DNA of 64,000 bases from Hydractinia symbiolongicarpus (GCF_029227915.1 NC_079888.1:186001-250000); one strand, 5' to 3'; shown: positions 1 through 13,172, numbered from the stretch's first letter. The notes: a model not told the origin generated them from the letters alone. Numbers and translations: made by a program.

Positions 1-372
1 GTAGCGCTTTATTTAAAAATTTCGATAAATAAGTCATTTTTTACTGTGGGACCAATCCTATCCATTAGTTCACGCTGAAGAAATAGAGACAGTTTTAAAA
101 ACTACCTTTCAATGATTTTCTAACGGTGCTAATCCGTTTGACTTACAACGGTTGCTTCACATATTCAAACCAACATGTATTTAGCGGTTTTTTCCAATAT
201 TACTAAGTTGTATCGCTTTTAAAAGTGAAACGATTGACTGTGGGACTTAATTGGACTGATTTTGGACTGTGATCTTGTAAATGTGATAAATGAGCTAATT
301 GGACTCCAAGGAATGACAATCTTCTTAATTTGACATGATTGCCGGAACTCAGCGATTACCCTGGACCCTGTG

Positions 373-745
373 GTAGCGTTTCATTTAAAAATTTCGATAA
401 ATAAGTCATTTTTTACTGTGGGACCAATCCTAGCCGTTAGTTCACGCTGAAGAAGTAGAGACAGTTTCAAAAACTACATTTCATTGTCTTTTTAACGGTG
501 TCAATCCGTTTGAGTTACAACGGTTGCGTCACATATTCGTACCAACATGTATTTAGTGATTTTGTTCCGATATTACTAAGTTGTATCGCTTTTAACGGTG
601 AACCGATTGACTGTGGGACTTAGTTGAAATGATTCTGGACTGTGACCTGATAAATGTGATAAATGAGCCAATTGAACTCCAAGAAATAACATTCTTTTTA
701 ACTCGACATAATTGCCGGAACTCAGCGATTACACTGGACCCTGTG
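373..745. repeat. Representative 373-bp monomer
   Basis: This unit is given as a reference for monomer positions. By hand count it contains 67 C and 71 G in 373 bp (37% GC) and 16 CpG, against about 12.8 expected, so CpG is not depleted. It contains an A/T-rich first 40 bp ('tttaaaaatttcgataaat'). The 10-mer 'actgtgggac' occurs twice, near unit positions 43 and 238. 'gataaat' occurs near positions 24 and 280-290. 'taacggtg' occurs near 121 and 221. These short internal echoes do not share one spacing, so they do not prove that the monomer arose as a simple dimer. The unit end is arbitrary, because the array has no natural start. Confidence 0.95.
493..523. other. Alternating AACGG/CCGTT cluster in the monomer
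   Basis: In the reference monomer, AACGG lies at 494-498, CCGTT at 506-510 and AACGG at 519-523. These are three alternating inverted copies with spacers of 7 and 8 bp, and either neighbouring pair could form a small 5-bp-stem hairpin. Two further copies lie outside the cluster, CCGTT at 434-438 and AACGG at 594-598. That makes five in 373 bp, where roughly 0.7 is expected for a 5-mer counted on both strands. (C/T)AACGG is the known core bound by MYB-type DNA-binding domains. Whether anything binds here is inference only. The cluster recurs in most units, with substitutions in some (for example 'aacgattg' or 'aacattg'). Confidence 0.5.
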
Positions 746-2608
746 GTAGCGCTTCATTTAAAAATTTCGATAAATAAGTTATTTTTTACTGTGGGACCAA
801 TCCTATCCGTTAGTTCGCGCTGAAGAAATGGAGACAGTTTCAAAAACTACATTTCATTGACCTTCTAACGGTGTCAATCCGTTTGAGATACAACTGTTGC
901 GTCACATATTCGTACCAACATGTGTGTATTGATTTTTTTCCGATATTACTAAGTTGTATCGCTTTTAAAAGTGAAACGATTGACTGTGGGAATTAATTGA
1001 ACTATTTCTGGACTGTGATCTTATAAATGTGATAAATGAGCCAATTGGACTCCAAGGAATGACAATCTTCTTAATTTGACATGATTGCCGGAACTCAGCG
1101 ATTACACTGGTCCCTGTGGTAGCGCTTTATTTAAAAATTTCGATAAATAAGTCATTTTTTACTGTGGGACCAATCCTATCCGTTAGTTCACGCTGAAGAA
1201 ATAGAGACAGTTTTAAAAACTACCTTTCAATGATTTTCTAACGGTGCTAATCCGTTTGACTTACAATGGTTGCTTCACATATTCAAACCAACATGTATTT
1301 AGCGATTTTTTCCAATATTACTAAGTTGTATTGCTTTTAAAAGTGAAACGATTAACTGTGGGAATTAATTGAACTATTTCTGGACTGTGATCTTATAAAT
1401 GTGATAAATGAGCCAATTGGACTCCAAGAAATAACATTCTTTTTAACTCGACATAATTGCCGGAACTCAGCGATTACACTGGACCCTGTGGTAGCGCTTC
1501 ATTTAAAAATTTCGATAAATAAGTTATTTTTTACTGTGGGACCAATCCTATCCGTTAGTTCGCGCTGAAGAAATGGAGACAGTTTCAAAAACTACATTTC
1601 ATTGACCTTCTAACGGTGTCAATCCGTTTGAGATACAACTGTTGCGTCACATATTCGTACCAACATGTGTGTATTGATTTTTTTCCGATATTACTAAGTT
1701 GTATCGCTTTTAAAAGTGAAACGATTAACTGTGGGAATTAATTGAACTATTTCTGGACTGTGATCTTATAAATGTGATAAATGAGCCAATTGGACTCCAA
1801 GGAATGACAATCTTCTTAATTTGACATGATTGCCGGAACTCAGCGATTACACTGGTCCCTGTGGTAGCGCTTCATTTAAAAATTTCGATAAATAAGTCAT
1901 TTTTTACTGTGGGACCAATCCTAGCCGTTAGTTCACGCTGAAGAAATAGAGACAGTTTTAAAAACTACCTTTCAATGATTTTCTAACGGTGCTAATCCGT
2001 TTGACTTACAATGGTTGCTTCACATATTCAAACCAACATGTATTTAGCGATTTTTTCCAATATTACTAAGTTGTATTGCTTTTTAAAATGAAACGATTAA
2101 CTGTGGGAATTAATTGAACTATTTCTGGACTGTGATCTTATAAATGTGATAAATGAGCCAATTGGACTCCAAGAAATAACATTCTTTTTAACTCGACATA
2201 ATTGCCGGAACTCAGCGATTACACTGGACCCTGTGGTAGCGCTTCATTTAAAAATTTCGATAAATAAGTTATTTTTTACTGTGGGACCAATCCTATCCGT
2301 TAGTTCGCGCTGAAGAAATGGAGACAGTTTCAAAAACTACATTTCATTGACCTTCTAACGGTGTCAATCCGTTTGAGTTACAACAGTTGCGTCACATATT
2401 CGTACCAACATGTTTTTAGTGATTTTCTTCGGCTATTACTAAGTTGAATTGCTTTTAAAAGTTAAACGACTGACTGTGGGACTTAATTGAACTAATTCTG
2501 GACTGTAACCTGATAAATGTGATAAATAAGCCAATTGAACTATCAGGAATGACATTCTTCTTAATTTGACATGATGGCTGGAACTCAGCGATTACACTGG
2601 GCGCTGTT
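746..2608. repeat. 745-bp dimer HOR, ~2.4 copies
   Basis: Unit starts are 746, 1,119, 1,491, 1,864 and 2,236. The pair 746-1,490 is repeated at 1,491-2,235 with a shift of 745 bp. A further partial copy starts at 2,236 and diverges near 2,380, where 'gagatacaactg' becomes 'gagttacaacag'. The odd members share 'aagttatttttt', 'ttcgcgctgaagaaatgg' and 'attgaccttc'. The even members share 'cctttcaatgattttc' and 'attcaaaccaac'. Differences between copies include 'gctttat...tatccg' at 1,119 against 'gcttcat...agccg' at 1,864. Two alternating monomer types in tandem are the simplest higher-order repeat. Confidence 0.9.
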
Positions 2609-5600
2609 GTAGCGTTTTATTTAAAAATTAAGATAAATAAGTCATTTTTTACTGTGGGACCAATCCTAGCCGTTATTTCACGCTGAAGAAATAGAGACAG
2701 TTTCAAAAACTGCATTTCATTGACTTTCTAACGGTGTCAATCCGTTTGAGTTACAACTGTTGCGTCACATATTCGTACCAACATGTGTGTATTGATTTTT
2801 TTCCGATATTACTAAGTTGTATCGCTTTTAAAAGTGAAACGATTGACTGTGGGAATTAATTGAACTGTTTCTGGACTGTGATCTTATAAATGTGATAAAT
2901 GAGCCAATTGGACTCCAAGGAATGTCAATCTTCTTAATTTGACATGATTGCCGGAACTCAGCGATTACACTGGTCCCTGTGGTAGTGCTTCATTTAAAAA
3001 TTCGATAATTAAGTCATTTTTTACTGTGGGACCAATCCTAGCCGTTAGTTCACGCTGAAGAAATAGAGACAGTTTCAAAAACTACATTTCATTGTCTTTT
3101 TAGCGGTGTCAATCCGTTTGAGTTACAACGGTCGCGTCACATATTCGTACCAACATGTATTTAGTGATTTTGTTCCGATATTACTAAGTTGTATTGCTTT
3201 TAACGGTGAACCGTTTGACTGTGGGACTTAGTTGAAATGATTCTGGACTGTGACCTGATAAATGTGATAAATGAGCCAATTGGACTCCAAGGAATGACAT
3301 TCTTCTTAATTTGACAGGATTAATGAAACTCAGCGATTACACTGGGCGGTGTGGTAGTGCTTCATTTAAAAATTAAGATTAATAAGTCATTTTTTACTGT
3401 GGGACCAATCATAGCCGTTAGTTCACGCTGAAGAAATAGAGACAGTTTCAAAAACTACATTTCATTGTCTTTTTAACGGTGTCAATCCGTTTGAGTTACA
3501 ACGGTTGCGTCACATATTCGTACCAACATGTATTTAGTGATTTTGTTCCGATATTACTAAGTTGTATCGCTTTTAAAAGTGAAACGATTGACTGTGGGAC
3601 TTATTTGGACTGATTTTGGACTGTGATCTTATAAATGTGATAAATGAGCCAATTGGACTCCAAGGAATGACAATCTTCTTAATTTGACATGATTGCCGGA
3701 ACTCAGCGATTACACTGGAACCTGTGGTAGCGCTTTATTTAAAAATTTTGATAAATAAGTCATTTTTTACTGTGGGACCAATCCTATCCGTTAGTTCACG
3801 CTGAAGAAATAGAGACAGTTTCAAAAACTACATTTCATTGTCTTTTTAAGGGTGGCAATCCGTTTGAGTTACAACGGTTGCGTCACATATTCGTACCAAC
3901 ATGTATTTAGTGATTTTGTTCCGATATTAGTAAGTAGGATCGCTTTTAACGGTGAACCGTTTGACTGTGGGACTTAGTTGAAATGATTCTGGACTGTGAC
4001 CTGATAAATGTGATAAATGAGCCAATTGGACTCCAAGGAATGACATTATTCTTAATTTGACAGGATTAATGAAACTCAGCGATTACACTGGGCGGTGTGG
4101 TAGTGCTTCATTTAAAAATTAAGATTAATAAGTCATTTTTTACTGTGGGACCAATCATAGCCGTTAGTTCACGCTGAAGAAATAGAGACAGTTTCAAAAA
4201 CTACATTTCATTGTCTTTTTAACGGTGTCAATCCGTTTGAGTTACAACGGTTGCATCACATATTCGTACCAACATGTATTTAGTGATTTTGTTCCGATAT
4301 TACTAAGTTGTATCGCTTTTAAAAGTGAAACGATTGACTGTGGGACTTAATTGGACTGATTTTGGACTGTGATCTTATAAATGTGATAAATGAGCCAATT
4401 GGACTCCAAGGAATGACAATCTTCTTAATTTGACATGATTGCCGGAACTCAGCGATTACACTGGAACCTGTGGTAGCGCTTTATTTAAAAATTTCGATAA
4501 ATAAGTCATTTTTACTGTGGGACCAATCCTATCCGTTAGTTCACGCTGAAGAAATAGAGACAGTTTCAAAAACTACATTTCATTGTCTTTTTAAGGGTGG
4601 CAATCCGTTTGAGTTAAACAGTTGCGTCACATATTCGTACCAACATGTATTTAGTGATTTTGTTCCGATATTACTAAGTTGCATCGCTTTTAACGGTGAA
4701 CCGATTGACTGTGGGACTTAGTTGAAATGATTCTGGACTGTGACCTCATAAATGTGATAAATGAGCCAATTGGACTCCAGGGAATGACATTCTTCTTAAT
4801 TTGAAAGGATTAGTGAAACTCAGCGATTACACTGGGCGGTGTGGTAGTGCTTCATTTAAAAATTAAGATTAATAAGTCATTTTTTACTGCGGGACCAATC
4901 CTAGCCGTTAGTTCAAGCTAAAAAAATAGAGACATTTTCAAAAACTACATTTCATTGTCTTTTTAACGGTGGCAATCCGTTTGAGTTACAACGGTTGCGT
5001 CACATATTCGTACCAACATGTGTGTATTGATTTTGTTCCGATATTACTAAGTTGTATCGCTTTTAAAAGTGAAACGATTGACTGTGGGAATTAATTGAAC
5101 TGTTTCTGGACTGTGACCTTATAAATGTGATAAATGAGCCAATTGGACTCCAAGGAATGACAATCTTCTTAATTTGACATGATTGCCGGAACTCAGCGAT
5201 TACACTGGAACCTGTGGTAGCGCTTTATTTAAAAATTTCGATAAATAAGTCATTTTTTACTGTGGGACCAATCCTATCCGTTAGTTCACGTTGAAGAAAT
5301 AGAGACAGTTTCAAAAACTACATTTCATTGTCTTTTTAAGGGTGGCAATCCGTTTGAGTTAAACAGTTGCGTCACATATTCGTACCAACATGTATTTAGT
5401 GATTTTGTTCCGATATTACTAAGTTGCATCGCTTTTAACGGTGAACCGATTGACTGTGGGACTTAGTTGAAATGATTCTGGACTGTGACCTGATAAATGT
5501 GATAAATGAGCCAATTGGACTCCAGGGAATGACATTCTTCTTAATTTGACAGGATTAGTGAAACTCAGCGATTACACTGGGCGGTGTGGTAGTGCTTCAT

Positions 5601-5961
5601 TTAAAAATTAAGATTAATAAGTCATTTTTTACTGCGGGACCAATCCTAGCCGTTAGTTCAAGCTAAAAAAATAGAGACATTTTCAAAAACTACATTTCAT
5701 TGTCTTTTGAACGGTGGCAATCCGTTTGAGTTACAACGGTTGCGTCACATATTCGTACCAACATGTGTGTATTGATTTTGTTCCGATATTACTAAGTTGT
5801 ATCGCTTTTAAAAGTGAAACGATTGACTGTGGGAATTAATTGAACTGTTTCTGGACTGTGACCTTATAAATGTGATAAATGAGCCAATTGAACTCCGAGA
5901 AATGACATTCTTTTCAACATGACATGATTGCCGGAACTCAGCGATTACACTGGACCATGTG
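2609..5961. repeat. Dimer HOR region with 'gtagtgcttc' units
   Basis: Unit starts are 2,609, 2,982, 3,354, 3,727, 4,100, 4,473, 4,844, 5,217 and 5,589. From 3,354 on, two classes alternate. Units at 3,354, 4,100, 4,844 and 5,589 begin 'gtagtgcttcattt' with 'aagattaataag'. Units at 3,727, 4,473 and 5,217 begin 'gtagcgctttattt' with 'ttgataaataag' or 'ttcgataaataag'. The dimer period is about 745 bp. The unit at 4,473 has lost one T in the 'cattttttac' run, which by itself opens a longer spurious reading frame. The unit at 2,609 ('gcgttttattt', 'ccgttatttcacg') belongs to a class that reappears at 8,571, 15,282, 18,639, 20,131, 21,995 and 23,114. Confidence 0.88.
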
Positions 5962-8197
5962 GTAGCGCTTCATTTAAAAATTTCGCTAAATAAGTCATTT
6001 TTTACTGTGGGACCAATCCTAGCCGTTAGTTCGCGCTGAATAAACAGAGACAGTTTCAAAAACTACATTTCGTTGTCTTTTAACGGTGTCAATCCGTTTG
6101 AGTTACAACGGTTGCGTCACATATTCGTACCAACATGTATTTAGTGATTCTGTTCCGATATTACTAAGTTGTATCGCTTTTAAAAGTGAAACGATTTACT
6201 GTGGGACTTAATTGGACTGATTTTGGACTGTGATCTTATAAATGTGATAAATGAGCCAATTGGACTCCAAGGAATGACATTCTTCTTAATTTGACATGAT
6301 TGCTGGGACTCAGCGGTTACACTGGGCGGTGTGGTAGCGCTTTATATAAAAATTAAGATAAATAAGTCATTTCTTACTGCGGAACCAATCCTAGCCGTCA
6401 GTTCGCACTGAAGAAATAGAGATAGTTTCAAAAACTACATTTCATTGACTTTCTAACGGTGTCAATCCGTTTGAGTTAAAACGATTGCGTCACGTATTCG
6501 TACCAACATTTATTTAATGATTTTGTTCCGATATTACTAAGTTGTATCGCTTTTAACGGTAAACCGAATGACTGTGGGACTTAGTTGAACTGATTCTGGA
6601 CTGTCACCTGATAAAGGTGATAAATGAGCCAATTGGATTCCAAGGAATGACATTCTTCTTAATTTGACAAGATTGATGGAACTCAGCGATTACACTGGAC
6701 CCTGCGGTAGCGCTTCATTTAAAACTTTAGATAAATAAGTCATTTTTTACTGTGGGACCAATCCTATCCGTTAGTTCACGCTGAAGAAATAGAGACAGTT
6801 TCAAAAACTACATTTCATTGTCTTTTTAAGGGTGGCAATCCGTTTGAGTTAAACAGTTGCGTCACATATTCGTACCAACATGTATTTAGTGATTTTGTTC
6901 CGATATTACTAAGTTGCATCGCTTTTAACGGTGAACCGATTGACTGTGGGACTTAGTTGAAATGATTCTGGACTGTGACCTGATAAATGTGATAAATGAG
7001 CGAATTGGACTCCAGGCAATGACATTTTTCTTAATTTGACAGGATTAATGAAACTCAGCGATTACACTGGGCGGTGTGGTAGTGCTTCATTTAAAAATTA
7101 AGATTAATAAGTCATTTTATACTGTGGGACCAATCCTAGCCGTTAGTTCAAGCTGAAAAAATAGAGACAGTTTCAAAAACTACATTTCATTGACTTTCTA
7201 ACGATGTCAATCTGTTTGAGTTACAACGGTTGCTTCACATATTCGTACCAACATGTGTGTATTGATTTTGTTCCGATATTACTAAGTTGTATCGCTTTTA
7301 AAAGTGAAACGATTGACTGTGGGAATTAATTGAACTGTTTCTGGACTGTGACCTTATAAATGTGATAAATGATCCAATTAAACTCCGAGAAATAACATTC
7401 TTTTCAACATGACAAGATTGCCGGAACTCAGCGATTGCACTGGACCATGTGGTAGCGCTTCATTAAAAAATTTCGCTAAATAAGTCATTTTTTACTGTGG
7501 GACCAATCCTAGCCGTTAGTTCGCGCTGAATAAACAGAGACAGTTTCAAAAACTACATTTCATTGTCTTTTTAACGGTGTCAATCCGTTTGAGTTACAAC
7601 GGTTGCGTCACATATTCGTACCAACATGTATTTAGTGATTTTGTTCCGATATTACTAAGTTGTATCGCTTTTAAGAGTGAAACGATTTACTGTGGGACTT
7701 AATTGGACTGATTTTGGACTGTGATCTTATAAATGTGATAAATGAGCCAATTGGACTACAAGGAGTGACATTCTTCTTAATTTGACATGATTGCTGGGAC
7801 TCAGCGGTTACACTGGGCGGTGTGGTAGCGCTTTATATAAAAATTAAGATAAATAAGTCATTTCTTACTGCGGAACCAATCCTAGCCGTCAGTTCGCACT
7901 GAAGAAATAGAGATAGTTTCAAAAACTACATTTCATTGACTTTCTAACGGTGTCAATCCGTTTGAGTTAAAACGATTGCGTCACGTATTCGTACCAACAT
8001 GTATTTAATGATTTTGTTCCGATATTACTAAGTTGTATCGCTTTTAACGGTAAACCGATTGACTGTGGGACTTAGTTGAACTGATTCTGGACTGTCACCT
8101 GATAAAGGTGATAAATGAGCCAATTGGATTCCAAGGAATGACATTCTTCTTAATTTGACAAGATTGATGGAACTCAGCGATTACACTGGACCCTGCG
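5962..8197. repeat. 1,490-bp tetramer HOR, ~1.5 copies
   Basis: Unit starts are 5,962, 6,334, 6,707, 7,079, 7,452 and 7,825. The four-unit order at 5,962-7,451 is: 'ttcgctaaataag' with 'ctgaataaacag'; 'ctttatataaaaatt' with 'ttactgcggaacc'; 'ttaaaactttagataaataag'; 'gtagtgcttc...aagattaataag'. The first two restart at 7,452. At 8,198 the third member is replaced by a related unit with 'ttagataattatg', which ends the copy. The same tetramer occurs again from 10,435 (shift 4,473 bp). Confidence 0.88.
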
Positions 8198-9689
8198 GTA
8201 GCGCTTTATTTAAAACTTTAGATAATTATGTCATTTTTTACTGTGGGACCAATCCTATCCGTTAGTTCACGCTGAAGAAATAGAGACAGTTTCAAAAACT
8301 ACATTTCATTGTCTTTTTAACGGTGTCAATCCATTTGAGTTACAACGGTTGCGTCACATATTCGTACCAACATGTATTTAGTGATTTTCTTCCGCTATTA
8401 CTAAGTTGTATTGCCTTTAAAAGTTAAACGACTGACTGTGGGACTTAATTCAACTGATTCTGGACTGTAACCTGATAAATGTGATAAATGAGCCAATTGG
8501 ACTCCAAGGAATGACATTCTTCTTAATTTGACATGATTGCTGGAACTCAGCGATTACACTGGGCGCTGTTGTAGCGTTTTATTTATAAATTAAGATAAAT
8601 AAGTCATTTTTTACTGTGGGACCAATCCTAGCCGTTATTTCACGCTGAAGAAATGGAGACAGTTTCAAAAACTGCATTTCATTGACTTTGTAACGGTGTC
8701 AATCCGTTTGAGTTACAACTGTTGCGTCACATATTCGTACCAACATGTGTGTATTGATTTTGTTCCGATATTACTAAGTTGTATCGCTTTTAAAAGTGAA
8801 ACGATTGACTGTGGGAATTAATTGAACTGTTTCTGGAATGTGACCTCATAAATGTGATAAATGAGCCAATTGAACTCCAAGAAATAACATTCTTTTCAAC
8901 TTGACATGATTGCCGGAACTCAGCGGTTACACTGGGCGGTGTGGTAGTCCTTCATTTAAAAATTAAGATTAATAAATCATTTTTTACTGTGGGACCAATC
9001 CTAGCCCTTACTTCACGCTGAAGAAATAGAGACAGTTTCAAAAACTACATTTCATTGTCTTTTTAACGGTGGCAATTTGTTTGAACTACAACAGTTGCGT
9101 CACATATTCGTACCAACATGTATTTAGTGATTTTGTTCCGATATTACTAAGTTGTATCGCTTTTAACGGTGAACCGTTTGACTGTGGGACTTAGTTGAAA
9201 TGATTCTGGACTGTGACCTGATAAATGTGATAAATGAGCCAATTGGACTCCAGGGAATGACATTCTTCTTAATTTGACAGGATTAATGAAACTCAGCGAT
9301 TACACTGGGCGGTGTGGTAGTGCTTCATTTAAAAATTAAGATTAATAAGTCATTTTTTACTGTGGGACCAATCATAGCCGTTAGTTCACGCTGAAGAAAT
9401 AGAGACAGTTTCAAAAACTACATTTCATTGTCTTTTTAACGGTGTCAATCCGTTTGAGTTACAACGGTTGCGTCACATATTCGTACCAACATGTATTTAG
9501 TGATTTTGTTCCGATATTACTAAGTTGTATCGCTTTTAAAAGTGAAACGATTGACTGTGGGACTTAATTGGACTGATTTTGGACTGTGATCTTATAAATG
9601 TGATAAATGAGCCAATTGGACTCCAAGGAATGACAATCTTCTTAATTTGACATGATTGCCGGAACTCAGCGATTACACTGGAACCTGTG
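8198..9689. repeat. Bridge units shared with the 14-16 kb region
   Basis: Unit starts are 8,198, 8,571, 8,944 and 9,317. From about 8,390 the sequence matches the region from about 15,100 at a shift of 6,711 bp (18 units). Shared markers are 'cttccgctattac', 'gcctttaaaagttaaacg', 'gcgttttatttataaatt' and 'gtagtccttc'. The unit at 9,317 carries 'ccaatcatagccg', as do 3,354 and 4,100, returning to the dimer-type classes. The block is therefore a mosaic joining two HOR families. Confidence 0.8.
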
Positions 9690-12600
9690 GTAGCGCTTTA
9701 TTTAAAAATTTCGATAAATAAGTCATTTTTTACTGTGGGACCAATCCTATCCATTAGTTCACGCTGAAGAAATAGAGACAGTTTCAAAAACTACATTTCA
9801 TTGTCTTTTTAAGGGTGGCAATCCGTTTGAGTTAAACAGTTGCGTCACATATTCGTACCAACATGTATTTAGTGATTTTGTTCCGATATTACTAAGTTGC
9901 ATCGCTTTTAACGGTGAACCGATTGACTGTGGGACTTAGTTGAAATGATTCTAGACTGTGACCTGATAAATGTGATAAATGAGCCAATTGGACTCCAGGG
10001 AATGACATTTTTCTTAATTTGACAGGATTAGTGAAACTCAGCGATTACACTGGGCGGTGTGGTAGTGCTTCATTTAAAAATTAAGATTAATAAGTCATTT
10101 TTTACTGCGGGACCAATCCTAGCCGTTAGTTCAAGCTAAAAAAATAGAGACATTTTCAAAAACTACATTTCATTGTCTTTTCAACGGTGGCAATCCGTTT
10201 GAGTTACAACGGTTGCGTCACATATTCGTACCAACATGTGTGTATTGATTTTGTTCCGATATTACTAAGTTGTATCGCTTTTAAAAGTGAAACGATTGAC
10301 TGTGGGAATTAATTGAACTGTTTCTGGACTGTGACCTTATAAATGTGATAAATGAGCCAATTAAACTCCGAGAAATGACATTCTTTTCAACATGACATGA
10401 TTGCCGGAACTCAGCGATTACACTGGACCATGTGGTAGCGCTTCATTTAAAAATTTCGCTAAATAAGTCATTTTTTACTGTGGGACCAATCCTAGCCGTT
10501 AGTTCGCGCTGAATAAACAGAGACAGTTTCAAAAACTACATTTCATTGTCTTTTTAACGGTGTCAATCCGTTTGAGTTACAACGGTTGCGTCACATATTC
10601 GTACCAACATGTATTTAGTGATTTTGTTCCGATATTACTAAGTTGTATCGCTTTTAAAAGTGAAACGATTTACTGTGGGACTTAATTGGACTGATTTTGG
10701 ACTGTGATCTTATAAATGTGATAAATGAGCCAATTGGACTCCAAGGAATGACATTCTTCTTAATTTGACATGATTGCTGGGACTCAGCGGTTACACTGGG
10801 CGGTGTGGTAGCGCTTTATATAAAAATTAAGATAAATAAGTCATTTCTTACTGCGGAACCAATCCTAGCCGTCAGTTCGCACTGAAGAAATAGAGATAGT
10901 TTCAAAAACTACATTTCATTGACTTTCTAACGGTGACAATCCGTTTGAGTTAAAACGATTGCGTCACGTATTCGTACCAACATGTATTTAATGATTTTGT
11001 TCCGATATTACTAAGTTGTATCGCTTTTAACGGTAAACCGATTGACTGTGGGACTTAGTTGAACTGATTCTGGACTGTCACCTGATAAAGGTGATAAATG
11101 AGCCAATTGGATTCCAAGGAATGACATTCTTCTTAATTTGACAAGATTGATGGAACTCAGCGATTACACTGGACCCTGCGGTAGCGCTTCATTTAAAACT
11201 TTAGATAAATAAGTCATTTTTTACTGTGGGACCAATCCTATCCGTTAGTTCACGCTGAAGAAATAGAGACAGTTTCAAAAACAACATTTCATTGTCTTTT
11301 TAAGGGTGGCAATCCGTTTGAGTTAAACAGTTGCGTCACATATTCGTACCAACATGTATTTAGTGATTTTGTTCCGATATTACTAAGTTGCATCGCTTTT
11401 AACGGTGAACCGATTGACTGTGGGACTTAGTTGAAATGATTCTGGACTGTGACCTGATAAATGTGATAAATGAGCGAATTGGACTCCAGGCAATGACATT
11501 CTTCTTAATTTGACAGGATTAAAGAAACTCAGCGATTACACTGGGCGGTGTGGTAGTGCTTCATTTAAAAATTAAGATTAATAAGTCATTTTTTACTGTG
11601 GGACCAATCCTAGCCGTTAGTTCAAGCTGAAAAAATAGAGACATTTTCAAAAACTACATTTCATTGTTTTTTTAACGGTGGCAATCCGTTTGAGTTACAA
11701 CGGTTGCGTCACATATTCGTACCAACATGTGTGTATTGATTTTGTTCCGATATTACTAAGTTGTATCGCTTTTAAAAGTGAAACGATTGACTGTGGGCAT
11801 TAATTGAACTGTTTCTGGACTGTGACCTTATAAATGTGATAAATGATCCAATTGAACTTCGAGAAATAACATTCTTTTCAACATGACAGGATTGCCGGAA
11901 CTCAGCGATTGCACTGGACCATGTGGTAGCGCTTCATTAAAAAATTTCGCTAAATAAGTCATTTTTTACTGTGGGACCAATCCTAGCCGTTAGTTCGCGC
12001 TGAATAAACAGAGACAGTTTCAAAAACTACATTTCATTGTCTTTTTAACGGTGTCAATCCGTTTGAGTTACAACGGTTGCGTCACATATTCGTACCAACA
12101 TGTATTTAGTGATTTTGTTCCGATATTACTAAGTTGTATCGCTTTTAAAAGTGAAACGATTTACTGTGGGACTTAATTGGACTGATTTTGGACTGTGATC
12201 TTATAAATGTGATAAATGAGCCAATTGGACTCCAAGGAATGACATTCTTCTTAATTTGACATGATTGCTGGGACTCAGCGGTTACACTGGGCGGTGTGGT
12301 AGCGCTTTATATAAAAATTAAGATAAATAAGTCATTTCTTACTGCGGAACCAATCCTAGCCGTCAGTTCGCACTGAAGAAATAGAGATAGTTTCAAAAAC
12401 TACATTTCATTGACTTTCTAACGGTGTCAATCCGTTTGAGTTAAAACGATTGCGTCACGTATTCGTACCAACATGTATTTAATGATTTTGTTCCGATATT
12501 ACTAAGTTGTATCGCTTTTAACGGTAAACCGATTGACTGTGGGACTTAGTTGAACTGATTCTGGACTGTCACCTGATAAAGGTGATAAATGAGCCAATTG

Positions 12601-13172
12601 GATTCCAAGGAATGACATTCTTCTTAATTTGACAAGATTGATGGAACTCAGCGATTACACTGGACCCTGCGGTAGCGCTTCATTTAAAACTTTAGATAAA
12701 TAAGTCATTTTTTACTGTGGGACCAATCCTATCCGTTAGTTCACGCTGAAGAAATAGAGACAGTTTCAAAAACTACATTTCATTGTCTTTTTAAGGGTGG
12801 CAATCCGTTTGAGTTAAACAGTTGCGTCACATATTCGTACCAACATGTATTTAGTGATTTTGTTCCGATATTACTAAGTTGCATCGCTTTTAACGGTGAA
12901 CCGATTGACTGTGGGACTTAGTTGAAATGATTCTGGACTGTGACCTGATAAATGTGATAAATGAGCGAATTGGACTCCAGGCAATGACATTCTTCTTAAT
13001 TTGACAGGATTAAAGAAACTCAGCGATTACACTGGGCGGTGTGGTAGTGCTTCATTTAAAAATTAAGATTAATAAGTCATTTTTTACTGTGGGACCAATC
13101 CTAGCCGTTAGTTCAAGCTGAAAAAATAGAGACATTTTCAAAAACTACATTTCATTGTTTTTTTAACGGTGG
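9690..13172. repeat. 1,491-bp tetramer HOR, main run
   Basis: Unit starts are 9,690, 10,062, 10,435, 10,808, 11,181, 11,553, 11,926, 12,299, 12,672 and 13,044. The tetramer at 10,435-11,925 repeats at 11,926-13,416, and its first two members occur again at 13,417-14,162, where the 9-mer HOR takes over. Copies are nearly identical; for example, 'gtgggcattaatt' near 11,796 differs by one base from the copy near 13,287. Units from 9,690 onward also match those from 5,217 at a shift of 4,473 bp, so this segment looks like a duplicated and then re-expanded version of 5-7 kb. Confidence 0.88.

Larger units (their letters stand above)
1..745. repeat. Satellite units 1-2 (left window edge)
   Basis: Units start at 1 and 373. 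Unit 1 carries 'gttttaaaaac', 'cctttcaatgattttc' and 'attcaaacc'. It belongs to the same variant class as the units at 1,119 and 1,864, so the dimer block to the right probably continues leftwards out of the window. Unit 2 is a 'cattgtctttttaacgg' variant. No other feature is present. Confidence 0.9.

Noticed and set aside
530-560. CENP-B box-like motif ('ttcgtaccaacatg')
   Set aside because: It fits the first part of the CENP-B consensus (TTCGnnnnAnn), but the required CGGG is replaced by ATGT, so the key core is missing.
650-680. Palindrome 'ccaattgg', present in many units (for example near 280-310 of the unit) as an operator or CCAAT-box pair
   Set aside because: An 8-bp palindrome in an A/T-rich repeat is weak evidence. 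Many units read 'ccaattgaac' or 'ccacttgg', so it is not conserved.
373-745. The monomer as a fused dimer of two ~186-bp ancestral repeats
   Set aside because: The short internal echoes ('actgtgggac', 'taacggtg', 'gataaat') have spacings of about 195, 100 and 265 bp, which do not share one register.
629-823. A 64-codon open frame beginning 'MILDCDL', recurring at 14,419, 17,776, 21,505, 22,251, 25,976, 30,443, 33,047, 34,163, 35,652 and 39,374 (variants at 32,273 and 34,541)
   Set aside because: It spans a monomer junction and recurs only because the satellite recurs. Its ATG exists only in units with 'gaaatgattctgg' (others read 'gaactgattctgg'), and most units break the frame. There is no coding signature, and the spacing follows the HOR periods.
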